Positions 7,105-14,509 are shown, counted from the stretch's first letter. The stretch: 14,603 nucleotides of DNA from Bacteroidales bacterium (GCA_004555245.1 SFIS01000062.1:1-14603), one strand, 5' to 3'. The notes: generated by a model not told the origin, from the sequence alone. Program-made: numbers and translations.

Positions 7105-8736
7105 TTAGTCTGTCACACCGTCGCGCAGGTTCGGGTTCTGCCCTGCCACCGGCTGCTCGCCGCCTTCGTTGTCGATTACGCCCATGTTGTTGTCCTTCTC
7201 TGCCTGTGAGAATCTCATGTTGAGGAATGGGTCGTCAGCCGCGATGTTGAAAGTGAAGGCATCGGGGAAGTTTGTCGTGCCTGCACCGTGGAAGCGCACG
7301 ATGTTCTTGCCGAGGCGGCGTGCGTCGCTGACAGCGAAGCCCTCGCCCCAGAGCTCTACACGACGCTGGAACCATATCTCGTCCTGCAGTGTGCGTGCCG
7401 ACGGTATGGTGTAGTTCGGGTCACGGTAGTTCTTCACGAAGTTAGTGAGAATCTCCCTTGCCTTTGCCTCGTTTCCGCTCATGGCATATCCCTCCGCCTG
7501 TATGAGAATCATCTCCTCAACACGCATGAGAGGCCAGTCGCTGTTGTTCAATGTACTGCCGATGCCAGACTTCATGCCGAACTTGATGTTTGTGTAAGGA
7601 TCGGTCTCCACCTTCACGTTGTCGATGACATATTTTGCGATGGCGTCGCCTTTTGCGCTGCCCCATGTGAGGTTAGCCCAGTTGTCAGAGTGCTGGTTCT
7701 CGTCGAGCCACCATCCCTTGCGTATGTCGGTTGCCGGAATCTTGTTCCAGAGGAGTTTGTTGATCATGGCTGTCGTGCCGCAGGCTGCGCCGTAGCTGTC
7801 GCCTGAGAATGCGCACATCCATGAAGGACCGGTAGCGTATGGCATGTAGTTCACCTGGTCGTCAGTGAGTGTGATGCCCCATATCCAGTTGTGGTCTTCG
7901 ATGTTGCAGAAAGCGTTTGCCATAATCTCGTTAGGCACGGCAGGCGTGTATCCCTGCATAGCCTTCTCTGCGTCGGCGGCAGCTTCAGCCCATTTGCCCA
8001 TGTTGAGATAAGCGCGTGCGCGGAGGCCGTAAGCCACGTTCACGTTGACGTATGCCTTCGAGAGACGGTTCTCGTCGAGGACCTTGATAGCCTCAGTGAG
8101 GTCAGTGACGATAGTGTAATATACCTGCTCGACCGTTGCGCGCGGGTTGTTCGACACGTCAACCGAGTCGTTCAGGATAGGCACACAAGGCTTGTCCTTG
8201 CATGTGGCGTAGTTTCCCTGGAAATATGGTGCGAGCGAGAGGTATCCGAATGCACGCATGGCGTAGCACTGTGCACGCATATTGATGAGGCTCTCGTTCT
8301 CTGTATCGGCAGGAATGGTCTTGATAAGGTCGTTTGCCATACCGATGAGAGTGTAAGGGGTCACGTAGCGGATGTACGGGTTAGCGTAGGAAGCGTCGCG
8401 TGAAGAATACTCACTTGCTGTAGAGAACCAGTTGTAGCCACTGTCGGCACCAGTCATGTCGGCACCCTCAAGATCCTGCGAGATTGCCATCATGATGAAA
8501 CCGAAGTCGTCGGCACGTGCGCTTGAGAAACGTGTGCCGTAGTTCTGGCACGGGTTTGCCAAGAATGAGAAGATGCCATTGAATGCCGCCTCTGTTCTCT
8601 CCGGAATGGCTGAGATCACTTCCTGCTGCTGCTCCTGTGACAGAGCACCGCCCTCGAAAATCTGGTTGTCGATGTCTGAGCAGGATGCAAGCATCATGCC
8701 TCCGAGCATCACGGTCAATAATTTATATATTTTCAT
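7105..8736 (-). CDS. SusD/RagB-family outer-membrane lipoprotein
   Basis: The 543-residue protein is the substrate-capturing lid of a SusC/SusD importer. I chose the ATG at 8736 (MKIYKLLTVML); an upstream in-frame GTG at 8748 would add only four residues. The lipobox LASC puts the lipidated cysteine at residue 19. The N-terminal part has the helical SusD-like fold with tetratricopeptide-like helices (MRAQCYAMRAFGYLSLAPYF; GLRARAYLNMGKWAEAAADAEKAM). The C-terminal SusD/RagB signature is WPLMRVEEMILIQAEGYAMSGNEAKAREIL, broken here as WPLMRVEEMILIQAEG then YAMSGNEAKAREIL, followed by IWFQRRVELWGEG. Length is normal for the family. It starts 91 bases after the susC-like stop, the usual order. Its substrate cannot be told from sequence, but the absence of glycosidases and the nearby protease make peptides at least as likely as glycans. 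Confidence 0.95.
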   Translation of the reverse strand: MKIYKLLTVMLGGMMLASCSDIDNQIFEGGALSQEQQQEVISAIPERTEAAFNGIFSFLANPCQNYGTRFSSARADDFGFIMMAISQDLEGADMTGADSGYNWFSTASEYSSRDASYANPYIRYVTPYTLIGMANDLIKTIPADTENESLINMRAQCYAMRAFGYLSLAPYFQGNYATCKDKPCVPILNDSVDVSNNPRATVEQVYYTIVTDLTEAIKVLDENRLSKAYVNVNVAYGLRARAYLNMGKWAEAAADAEKAMQGYTPAVPNEIMANAFCNIEDHNWIWGITLTDDQVNYMPYATGPSWMCAFSGDSYGAACGTTAMINKLLWNKIPATDIRKGWWLDENQHSDNWANLTWGSAKGDAIAKYVIDNVKVETDPYTNIKFGMKSGIGSTLNNSDWPLMRVEEMILIQAEGYAMSGNEAKAREILTNFVKNYRDPNYTIPSARTLQDEIWFQRRVELWGEGFAVSDARRLGKNIVRFHGAGTTNFPDAFTFNIAADDPFLNMRFSQAEKDNNMGVIDNEGGEQPVAGQNPNLRDGVTD

Positions 8737-8827
8737 GTTTTGTTTCACTTTTTGTTATGTTCTTGTTCTGTTCGGTCCGTCCGGGTCGAATGGCGTCAGC
8801 CGCCCTTCTTCCCGTTCCGTCCTGTAT

Positions 8828-11800
8828 TTAGAAGTTGACGCTGATACCAGCTGTCACAGTACGTGTGCCGGTGTAGCTGCCCGAAGCCTTGCCTTGGCCG
8901 GATGTCATGCCGCCGATACCGAAGTTGTAACGTGGGTCGAGACCCTTGCGTGCAGTGAGGAGGAAGAGGTTCTCGCCTGCTACATATACGCGTACGCCGG
9001 TGAGCTGGAGCGGTGCGATGAGCTTCTTCGGCAGTGTGTAGCCGAGAGTGAGGTTGTTCAGACAGAGATAGTTCGAACTTGTGAGGAAGCGGTCCTGCGG
9101 GCTCTGTGATGCAATACCCGGGTCGTCGGTCGATGCTATGCTGAGGCGTGGGATGTCGCTGTTCGGGTTCTCTGGGCTCCATGCGTCGAGCAGGTCTTTG
9201 TGCATAGCCTGTCCAGCGCTGATACCGTTGTGCATGAGTGCCTGATAGCCGCCGTCGTAGATCTTGCCGCCGAGCTGGAACGAGAACTGTGCCGAGAGGT
9301 CGAAGCCGTATGCGCTGACTGTTGTGCCGAAGCCGCCGTAGAGGTCAGGCAGTGTTGTGCCGCAGTCGAATTTTGTGGCTGCGCTGACATCCTTTGTAGT
9401 CACAATCTCGGTGTAGCTGTAGTCCTTGTCTTTCTTTGACGAAACCTTATTGCCGTCCTTGTCGTAATAAACTTCCTTCAACCAAGTTGCCTTACCGTCA
9501 GTCTTGTCAACGCCGGCATACTTGTAGAGGTAAGTCTGGTAAACTGTTCCGCCGACCTTCAGGATGCTTGTGCTGTATTTCAGACCGTCTTCGCCGAGAG
9601 CCGGGTCGAGTTCGGTGATCTTGTTCTTGTTGTGTGTGAAGTTGAGGTTCACATCCCAGTTGAGGTTGCGCTTGCGGATGATGTTGCCGTTGAGCTGAAC
9701 CTCGATACCGTTGTTGCGCATAGAACCTACGTTGACAGGATAAGAAGCCACTGTCGAGCCTGCAGAGAGTGCGAGGTCCTTGAAGTAGAGCATGTCTGAT
9801 GTGCTGCGTGTGTAGTATTCGATGCTACCTGAGAGGCGGCTGTTGAAGAGTTCGAAGTCAACACCGAAGTTCCAGGCGCGTGATTTCTCCCATGTGAGGT
9901 TCTCGTTGCCTTTCTGAATCATGGTTACGGAGTACGAGCCGGTAGCCTCGTCGTATGATGCCGAGTACATGTCCGCATAGGCGTGATACATGTACGAAAC
10001 GCTTGAGAGGTTGTCGTTACCCTGCTCGCCGTAGCTTGCCTTCACCTTGAGGAGGTTGATCCATGTGAGGTCCTTCATGAAGTCTTCCTTGTTCATCTGC
10101 CATGCCACGCCGAACGAGCCGAAGTTACCCCAGCGGTGTCCCGGTGCGAAGACAGACGATGCGTCGCGGCGGAAAGAAGCACTTGCGAAGTATTTGTCGT
10201 CGTAGTTATACTGTACACGTCCGAGGAAACCCTCTGTCATGTAGTTGTCTGTTGATGAAGAAATGTTCTTCTTTGAGAGGCCGAGAGCGTTTGAGAGCTC
10301 GCCCACATACGGGTTGTAGAGGTGGTCGTTGTATCCGCTCAGACCCTGTGACTTGTAGTTGTACTGCTCGTAACCGGCGAGTACTGTCACGTCGTGCTTG
10401 CCGAACGTGCGTGTGTAGTTTGCAAGATACTGCTGGTTGGTTGTGAACAGGCGTGACGAACTTACAGACACTGCACCGTCGTCAGCCGATGCGCTGCCGA
10501 ACGGGCTCTGCAAGTAGTTGCGGCGGTTGCTGATGTTCGTTACGCTGAGGTTTGCCGTGAGGTTCAGACCTTCGATGGGAGTGATGACCGCAGCCCACTG
10601 GCCTGTGAAGATGTCCTGGTATAATTTGTTCACGTTATATTCGTTGTCGCGCACAGCGTTGCCCACGAACGACGGACGTGTCTGGTTTGTCTGGTTGGCG
10701 TCATATATCTTTCTGCCGTTCTCTGTCTTTATTGTGCCGTCTGCGTTGCGCACGTAGAGCGGATAGATTGGAGCTATGGCGTTACAGATATAGAACACGT
10801 TGCCTGACGATCCCCAATTGTCGGACAATGCCGACTTCTGGCTGTCGGTGTGTGTGAAGCCCATGTTCGTGGTGAACTTGATCCATTTCTTTGCCTGATA
10901 CTCGATGTTTGTACGGCCGGTGTAACGGCTGTACTCTGCGTTGTTGACGATACCGCCGTCGTTCAGATAGCCAACGCTCGCATAGTAGCGCAGACGGTCG
11001 GAGCTGCCTGCCACAGACATGTTGTATTCCTGACGGAAAGAGCTGTGGAAAGTCTCGTCATACCAGTTGTCGGCTGTATAGTAGTATTCGCCGTCGGTGT
11101 AACCCATCTTTGCGTTAGGGTTCATCTTGAAGTTTGTGCCGATGAGTTTCTCTCCCTCTGGCACGGTGTAGATGTTGTAGCCGAGACCACCGTTGTTGCC
11201 ATTGAAGAGGTTTGCGTCAGCGAAAGCGTAAGCAGCCTCTGCTGTCGAACCGTTGTAGTATTTCGAGTTGAACATCGCGCGATAGTGTGTCTCGTAGTAC
11301 TGTGCAGGATCGTCGATCACGTCATACTGCGGTACGAGACGAGAGTTTGAACCCCACTTCGCGTCGAAGGTGATCTGTGCGTCCTGACCAGCTTTTGCCT
11401 TCTTTGTGGTGATGATGATGACACCGTTAGCACCACGTGCACCGTAGATGGCGCTTGCCGAAGCGTCCTTCAGCACAGAGATAGACTCGATATCCTGCGG
11501 GTTGATGTTTGCGATGCCAGCCTCGTAAGGTGCGCCGTCAACGATGTAGAGCGGTGCGGAGCTTGCGTTGAGCGAACCGATACCACGGATGCGGATGTCA
11601 GGAGAGGAGCCCTGCTCGCCTGATGAGGAAACGGCCTGGATGCCGGCAACCTTGCCAAGGAGCGCACTTGTACCTGTAGAAGAAACGTGGTTGGAGATAT
11701 CTGTCGCCTTAACCTCGGCAGCGGAACCTGTGAAGGCTGATTTCTTCGCCGTACCGTAAGCGACAACGATGACTTCGTCGAGCACCTTCTCGTCCGAATC

Positions 11801-12073
11801 CAGCTCTATGAGCATATTGTTCTTTGCTGCAACTTCTTTCGATTGCATACCGATGTAGGAAACGACGAGGGTCTTGCCAGCCGCAACGTTGATGCTGAAC
11901 TTGCCGTTGACGTCAGTCACGGTACCCTTTGTCGCACCTTTCTCCTTCACCGTCGCACCAATGATAGGCTCATTGTCAACGGATGACACTACAGTGCCAG
12001 TGATTGCTGTCTGCGCCCAGGCTGTGACTGTCACCACCATGCACAGAAGCATCAATGTGAGTTTTCTTTTCAT
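8828..12073 (-). CDS. SusC/RagA-family TonB-dependent transporter
   Basis: The 1081-residue protein is the outer-membrane channel of a SusC/SusD importer. The signal peptide ends after AWA (residue 20). A carboxypeptidase-regulatory-like domain covers about 22-95 (ITGTVVSSVDNEPIIGATV; GTVTDVNGKFSI; VSYIGM). The TonB box is DEVIVVAYG at 99-107. The SusC-specific plug signature runs about 174-226: APLYIVDGAPY, NPQDIESISVLKDASASA, and IYGARGANGVIIITTKK. The barrel follows and ends TVTAGISVNF. Length is typical of SusC and it is not truncated. There is no STN domain, so it should not signal to an anti-sigma factor directly. It is the first gene of a three-gene operon read from the -7 box at 12237-12244, with a leader of about 155 nt. 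The substrate is unknown; a peptide role is inferred from the protease nearby. Confidence 0.96.
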   Translation of the reverse strand: MKRKLTLMLLCMVVTVTAWAQTAITGTVVSSVDNEPIIGATVKEKGATKGTVTDVNGKFSINVAAGKTLVVSYIGMQSKEVAAKNNMLIELDSDEKVLDEVIVVAYGTAKKSAFTGSAAEVKATDISNHVSSTGTSALLGKVAGIQAVSSSGEQGSSPDIRIRGIGSLNASSAPLYIVDGAPYEAGIANINPQDIESISVLKDASASAIYGARGANGVIIITTKKAKAGQDAQITFDAKWGSNSRLVPQYDVIDDPAQYYETHYRAMFNSKYYNGSTAEAAYAFADANLFNGNNGGLGYNIYTVPEGEKLIGTNFKMNPNAKMGYTDGEYYYTADNWYDETFHSSFRQEYNMSVAGSSDRLRYYASVGYLNDGGIVNNAEYSRYTGRTNIEYQAKKWIKFTTNMGFTHTDSQKSALSDNWGSSGNVFYICNAIAPIYPLYVRNADGTIKTENGRKIYDANQTNQTRPSFVGNAVRDNEYNVNKLYQDIFTGQWAAVITPIEGLNLTANLSVTNISNRRNYLQSPFGSASADDGAVSVSSSRLFTTNQQYLANYTRTFGKHDVTVLAGYEQYNYKSQGLSGYNDHLYNPYVGELSNALGLSKKNISSSTDNYMTEGFLGRVQYNYDDKYFASASFRRDASSVFAPGHRWGNFGSFGVAWQMNKEDFMKDLTWINLLKVKASYGEQGNDNLSSVSYMYHAYADMYSASYDEATGSYSVTMIQKGNENLTWEKSRAWNFGVDFELFNSRLSGSIEYYTRSTSDMLYFKDLALSAGSTVASYPVNVGSMRNNGIEVQLNGNIIRKRNLNWDVNLNFTHNKNKITELDPALGEDGLKYSTSILKVGGTVYQTYLYKYAGVDKTDGKATWLKEVYYDKDGNKVSSKKDKDYSYTEIVTTKDVSAATKFDCGTTLPDLYGGFGTTVSAYGFDLSAQFSFQLGGKIYDGGYQALMHNGISAGQAMHKDLLDAWSPENPNSDIPRLSIASTDDPGIASQSPQDRFLTSSNYLCLNNLTLGYTLPKKLIAPLQLTGVRVYVAGENLFLLTARKGLDPRYNFGIGGMTSGQGKASGSYTGTRTVTAGISVNF

Positions 12074-12085
12074 AAATCTGTACTA

Positions 12086-12098
12086 ATTGTTAAACAAT
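12086..12098. promoter_or_regulatory. 13-bp palindrome just upstream of the susC-like start
   Basis: ATTGTT and AACAAT flank one central base, 12 bases upstream of the susC-like ATG. In mRNA it would form a weak hairpin near the ribosome-binding region; in DNA it could be a protein site. There is no clear Shine-Dalgarno sequence. AT-rich sequence makes such palindromes common by chance. Confidence 0.3.
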
Positions 12099-12236
12099 AA
12101 TATATATATATTCTTCTTTTTGTCTGCATGCCGGCCGCCGTATGTCATTTCTTTCCATTCCTACGTTATATATATAATAGGTGTAAAAATGCAGTCCTCT
12201 CCCGCAAGAAGAGTGAAGCGGTAACATTACAAAGTG

Positions 12237-12244
12237 CAAAATTA
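12237..12244 (-). promoter_or_regulatory. -7 box of the SusC/SusD operon
   Basis: On the minus strand the sequence is TAATTTTG, an exact TAnnTTTG, followed by CAC. A TTTG lies upstream on that strand (12261-12264) at 16-nt spacing, somewhat shorter than usual for a -33 element. A start site near 12230 would leave a leader of about 155 nt before the susC-like ATG. That leader contains an AT repeat (12101-12111), a second AT run (12165-12178) and a GC-rich stretch (12127-12141). Confidence 0.6.
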
Positions 12245-12295
12245 ATAATTTTTTTTAAAACAAACCTATTTTTGTCAAATTATTTTACATCCATG

Positions 12296-13387
12296 TTATT
12301 TTTTTGTTACAATATCCTGCATTTTCTTATTTATTCGCCTGAAAAGCGATATGTTTTCAATCAAAACGGCATAGAAAACTACATTTTGTCTTGACGTGTG
12401 TATATTACAGATACAGTGTCTTTCCGTTAACACTTTTTTTATTCTTTCGGCCACCGTCCTGCTGTCGTTGAAAAGCTCATCGGTCTGCAGTCCGGCGAGG
12501 TAGATCTCTGTCGTCTTTATGCTGCGGTGTCCCAGTGCCTGTGCGATGTGGTGGATGTTGATGCCAGCCCCGTTTGCTATCGACGCCCATGTGTGGCGTG
12601 CGACGTATGATGTCAGCGGTTTTTCAAATCCGCAGACAGCCGATATTGTCTTCAGCGCGCGGTTGTAGCGTGCGAGAGCGTTGCAGTAGTCGTGATAGTC
12701 GGCGTCTTTTGTCTTCAGCACCGGGAAGAGTAGCCCCGCCGTTGATTTCCCTTTGTAGCGTTCGATAAGGGACCTCATTTCCGGCAATAGCGGCACCACG
12801 ATGCAGTGTCCCGTTTTGCAGCGTCGGTACATGATGACGTCGCCGTTTATGTCATCCTGCGCCAGCCTCACGACATCTACGAACGGCATTCCCATTGCGA
12901 GCACGGAGAAGAGGAAGATGTTGTGCCACATCCTCAGCCCGGGTTTCAGCCGCGTCTCCGCCTCTGCGAGTGTCGTCATCAGTCTTGGGCTGAGCGCGCG
13001 TTTCATTGTGCCGTCGTTGCCCGTGAAGAGTTTGGCGAAGGGCGGGGCCTCGCCGGGACGGACCTGGCTGTATAGCGAGCGCAGCGAGCGGAGATAGCAC
13101 GATGTCGTGTTGCGGCAGACGCCTTTCTCCTTCAGCCATTGCTGATAGCCGTGAAGCAGGCTGTTGTCGATGGGGCTGTTGTCTGTGCGGCTGACTGTCG
13201 CGGCATAGCCGGCAAGCGAGCGCAGTGCGGTACGGTAGTTCTTCAGTGTCGAGGCGCGCCGTGAGATGTCCCCCGTGTCTAACCGTTGTTCCGCCTCGCG
13301 GACGAAGGCACGCAGCGTGACGGTGTGTTCTTGAGTGCGCCTGTTCTCTCCGAGAGACAGGGAGAAGGTGAGTTTGATTGGTAGCAT
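12296..13387 (-). CDS. tyrosine recombinase/integrase, Bacteroidetes type
   Basis: The 363-residue protein is a site-specific recombinase. I start it at the ATG giving MLPIKLTFSLSLGENRR, because the TTG alternative at 13453 overlaps the -7 box at 13451-13458 and would precede the transcript. Residues about 20-115 are the SAM-like core-binding domain (LRAFVREAEQ, YRTALRSLAGY, LRSLRSLYSQV). The catalytic domain shows Lys191 (RRCKTGHCIVVPL), Arg264-His265 (YVARHTWA), His287 (ALGHRS) and the nucleophile Tyr296 (TTEIYLAGL). The first catalytic arginine is not apparent: the matching segment is LAMGMPFVD, where relatives often have xRGMxFVD. About 70 residues follow the tyrosine, and the last 40 are encoded by AT-rich DNA. 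It stands alone beside the SusC/D promoter and a large palindrome. It could be a DNA invertase or a remnant of a mobile element; no partner genes are present. Confidence 0.88.
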   Translation of the reverse strand: MLPIKLTFSLSLGENRRTQEHTVTLRAFVREAEQRLDTGDISRRASTLKNYRTALRSLAGYAATVSRTDNSPIDNSLLHGYQQWLKEKGVCRNTTSCYLRSLRSLYSQVRPGEAPPFAKLFTGNDGTMKRALSPRLMTTLAEAETRLKPGLRMWHNIFLFSVLAMGMPFVDVVRLAQDDINGDVIMYRRCKTGHCIVVPLLPEMRSLIERYKGKSTAGLLFPVLKTKDADYHDYCNALARYNRALKTISAVCGFEKPLTSYVARHTWASIANGAGINIHHIAQALGHRSIKTTEIYLAGLQTDELFNDSRTVAERIKKVLTERHCICNIHTSRQNVVFYAVLIENISLFRRINKKMQDIVTKK

Positions 13388-13450
13388 AAGCTCTGTTGTT
13401 TTTTTTTTGTCTGGTGTTTGTATTTGTGAAAAAAAGATTGTGCTTCGGTG

Positions 13451-13458
13451 CAAAATTA
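13451..13458 (-). promoter_or_regulatory. -7 box of the recombinase gene
   Basis: Minus-strand TAATTTTG matches TAnnTTTG and is followed by CAC, making the same 11-mer as at 170 and 12244. It lies about 65 bases upstream of the ATG at 13387, so the leader would be about 55-60 nt. No clear -33 TTTG was found. Confidence 0.55.
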
Positions 13459-13512
13459 GTCATTATTTTGAGTTTCGTTAATTTGAGTAACTTAAGCATG
13501 TAATTAAAGACC

Positions 13513-13748
13513 AGCCTGTAAGGCTGTACTAAGCGAAGCGGTCGTAACCCGGGACACAGTCCCGGGGGTATATGCTGCTGGGATAACTGTCTGTAAGACA
13601 GTACCTTGATAATAATCATCATAAGACAGTACTTTGATAATAATTATCACAAGGCAAGGTACTGTCTTTCAGACAGTTACTGTTCATTGTATTACCGAGG
13701 GCTTTGCCCTCGGTTACGACCGCTTCGCTTAGTATAGCCTTACAGGCT
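13513..13748. repeat. 236-bp composite palindromic element (MITE- or REP-like)
   Basis: The ends are 37-bp inverted repeats (13513-13549 and 13712-13748) with a single mismatch, starting AGCCTGTAAGGCT and containing AAGCGAAGCGGTCGTAACC. Inside are two GC-rich hairpins: CCCGGGAC/GTCCCGGG (13548-13566, 3-nt loop) and CCGAGGGC/GCCCTCGG (13695-13713, 3-nt loop). Next comes an inner inverted repeat, 13585-13608 against 13655-13678, matching at 23 of 24 and built from ACTGTCT-nnn-AGACAGT hairpins. The centre has a 28-bp direct repeat (13595-13622, 13623-13650; three differences). There is no open reading frame. It lies directly upstream of the recombinase promoter. It could be a non-autonomous mobile repeat, a genome-wide palindromic family, or a strong transcription barrier. 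The mismatched inner hairpins show that the two halves differ in loop and stem sequence while keeping pairing. Confidence 0.85.
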
Positions 13749-13770
13749 ATTCCCTGTCACGTGTGTAACG

Positions 13771-14004
13771 TTACCAGCGTGTGGACAGTGCTTGTGTAAA
13801 CTCCCGGTACGGACAACTGATTTCTTGCGGATGCTTTGTCATTGTTTTGCTGCTCATAACTGACATTTTGATATTTTGCTTCTTCGGCACGAAATCTGCA
13901 ATAAATTGTGTTTTCAAATCGGCGTGAGACGCGTAGAAATCACGGCAGCGGCTGTCGCTGTCGTACAGAGGAATTATCGTGATTTGTGTAATATATTGAA
14001 ACAT
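13771..14004 (-). CDS. doubtful small ORF, 77 residues
   Basis: An ATG-started frame (MFQYITQITIIPLYDSDS...) runs 77 residues and ends TQALSTRW. I recognise no family, signal peptide or membrane segment. It is the longest minus-strand frame in the 1.2-kb stretch right of the recombinase, and the 22-bp repeat array lies 66 bases upstream of its start, so that array could be its control region. It may equally be chance or a decayed gene. No ribosome-binding signal is seen. Confidence 0.2.
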   Translation of the reverse strand: MFQYITQITIIPLYDSDSRCRDFYASHADLKTQFIADFVPKKQNIKMSVMSSKTMTKHPQEISCPYREFTQALSTRW

Positions 14005-14069
14005 AATGACTTGTATTTTTTGAATGCGTAAAATTGCCTTTTTTAGAGCAGAAAAAGCCCGGAAAAGCG

Positions 14070-14157
14070 GTGTAAAATACTCTTAATCGGTGTGCAAGAT
14101 AGTCAAAGTGAGGGCGCAAAATAGTCAAAGTGAGGGTGCAAAGTTGACTTTCTTGCA
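14070..14157. repeat. array of four 22-bp phased repeats
   Basis: Units start at 14070, 14092, 14114 and 14136, exactly 22 bases apart, about two helical turns. The central two are nearly identical (GTGCAAGATAGTCAAAG and GCGCAAAATAGTCAAAG, each then TGAGG); the first is degenerate (about 14 of 22) and the last shares only its first part before running into GACTTTCTTGCA. On the minus strand each good unit reads ACTTTGACTATTTTGCnC, close to the TAATTTTGCAC promoter word. The even phasing suggests a protein-binding array, iterons, or duplicated promoter elements. Confidence 0.7.
14138..14157. repeat. 20-bp inverted-repeat word, copy 1
   Basis: GCAAAGTTGACTTTCTTGCA matches the copy at 14269-14288 at 18 of 20 positions. 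Its ends (GCAA, TTGC) are complementary, so each copy is also an imperfect palindrome. It is fused to the last unit of the 22-bp array. Confidence 0.6.
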
Positions 14158-14233
14158 CTTCAGCATGTGAAAATCATGCTTGTCAATAGAGTGATGATGC
14201 ATTCTGAAATGTTAATTTCAAGTTTTCCGTTTG

Positions 14234-14347
14234 TCAAGATTTTTCAGCCTCCGGCTCGGTTTTTGCAGGCAAGATTGACTTTCTTGCAGTGTCGCGGCGT
14301 TTGACAATATGTAAGCAATGTGCCGTTTCGTGGTTGCAAAATGTCAT
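14234..14347 (-). CDS. doubtful very small ORF, 37 residues
   Basis: A minus-strand ATG opens a 37-residue frame (MTFCNHETAHCLHIVKRRD..., ending PEAEKS). It is basic, with no recognised domain. Upstream in another frame is a short open stretch ending at 14365 that contains FVMLIDSKRCAGEV. Both overlap repeat-rich sequence and may be translated repeat or decayed gene rather than a protein. Listed only because this 1.2-kb region has no better gene. Confidence 0.12.
   Translation of the reverse strand: MTFCNHETAHCLHIVKRRDTARKSILPAKTEPEAEKS
14269..14288. repeat. 20-bp inverted-repeat word, copy 2
   Basis: GCAAGATTGACTTTCTTGCA is the second copy of the word at 14138-14157, 131 bases away in the same orientation. 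GCAAG and CTTGC at its ends form a 5-bp pair. The sequence between the copies has no clear gene. Confidence 0.6.
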
Positions 14348-14509
14348 ATTGTGGTTTGTGCCCCTTATATGCGGACGGTCTTCTTGCCGGGGTTACGCAC
14401 TTCCCCTGCACACCTCTTGCTGTCGATAAGCATGACGAATGTCACCGCAGGCGGCGACGCGGCTTTCAAAAAGACATGACAGCAGACGTTTATGCCTTAT
14501 ATATAATAA

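Noticed and set aside
7288..8403. Two long plus-strand frames (172 and 170 residues) opposite the susD-like gene
   Set aside because: They lie wholly inside a well-supported gene, have odd Val/Cys/Arg-rich composition, and show no recognisable domain; they come from codon bias on the other strand.
10850..11350. 166-residue plus-strand frame opposite the susC-like gene
   Set aside because: It is fully antisense to the SusC barrel coding sequence, with shadow-like composition and no start signal.
12101..12178. AT runs in the susC leader as inverted repeats of an invertible promoter
   Set aside because: Both runs are simple TA repeats that are self-complementary anywhere, are short, and lie between the -7 box and the gene, so inverting them would not flip the promoter.
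12852..13622. 256-residue minus-strand frame overlapping the recombinase in another frame
   Set aside because: The recombinase frame has clear catalytic motifs; this one is Arg/His-rich out-of-frame sequence that begins inside the palindromic element.
13595..13650. 28-bp direct repeats considered as a CRISPR array
   Set aside because: The two copies are directly adjacent with no spacers, there are only two, and no cas gene is present; they belong to the palindromic element.
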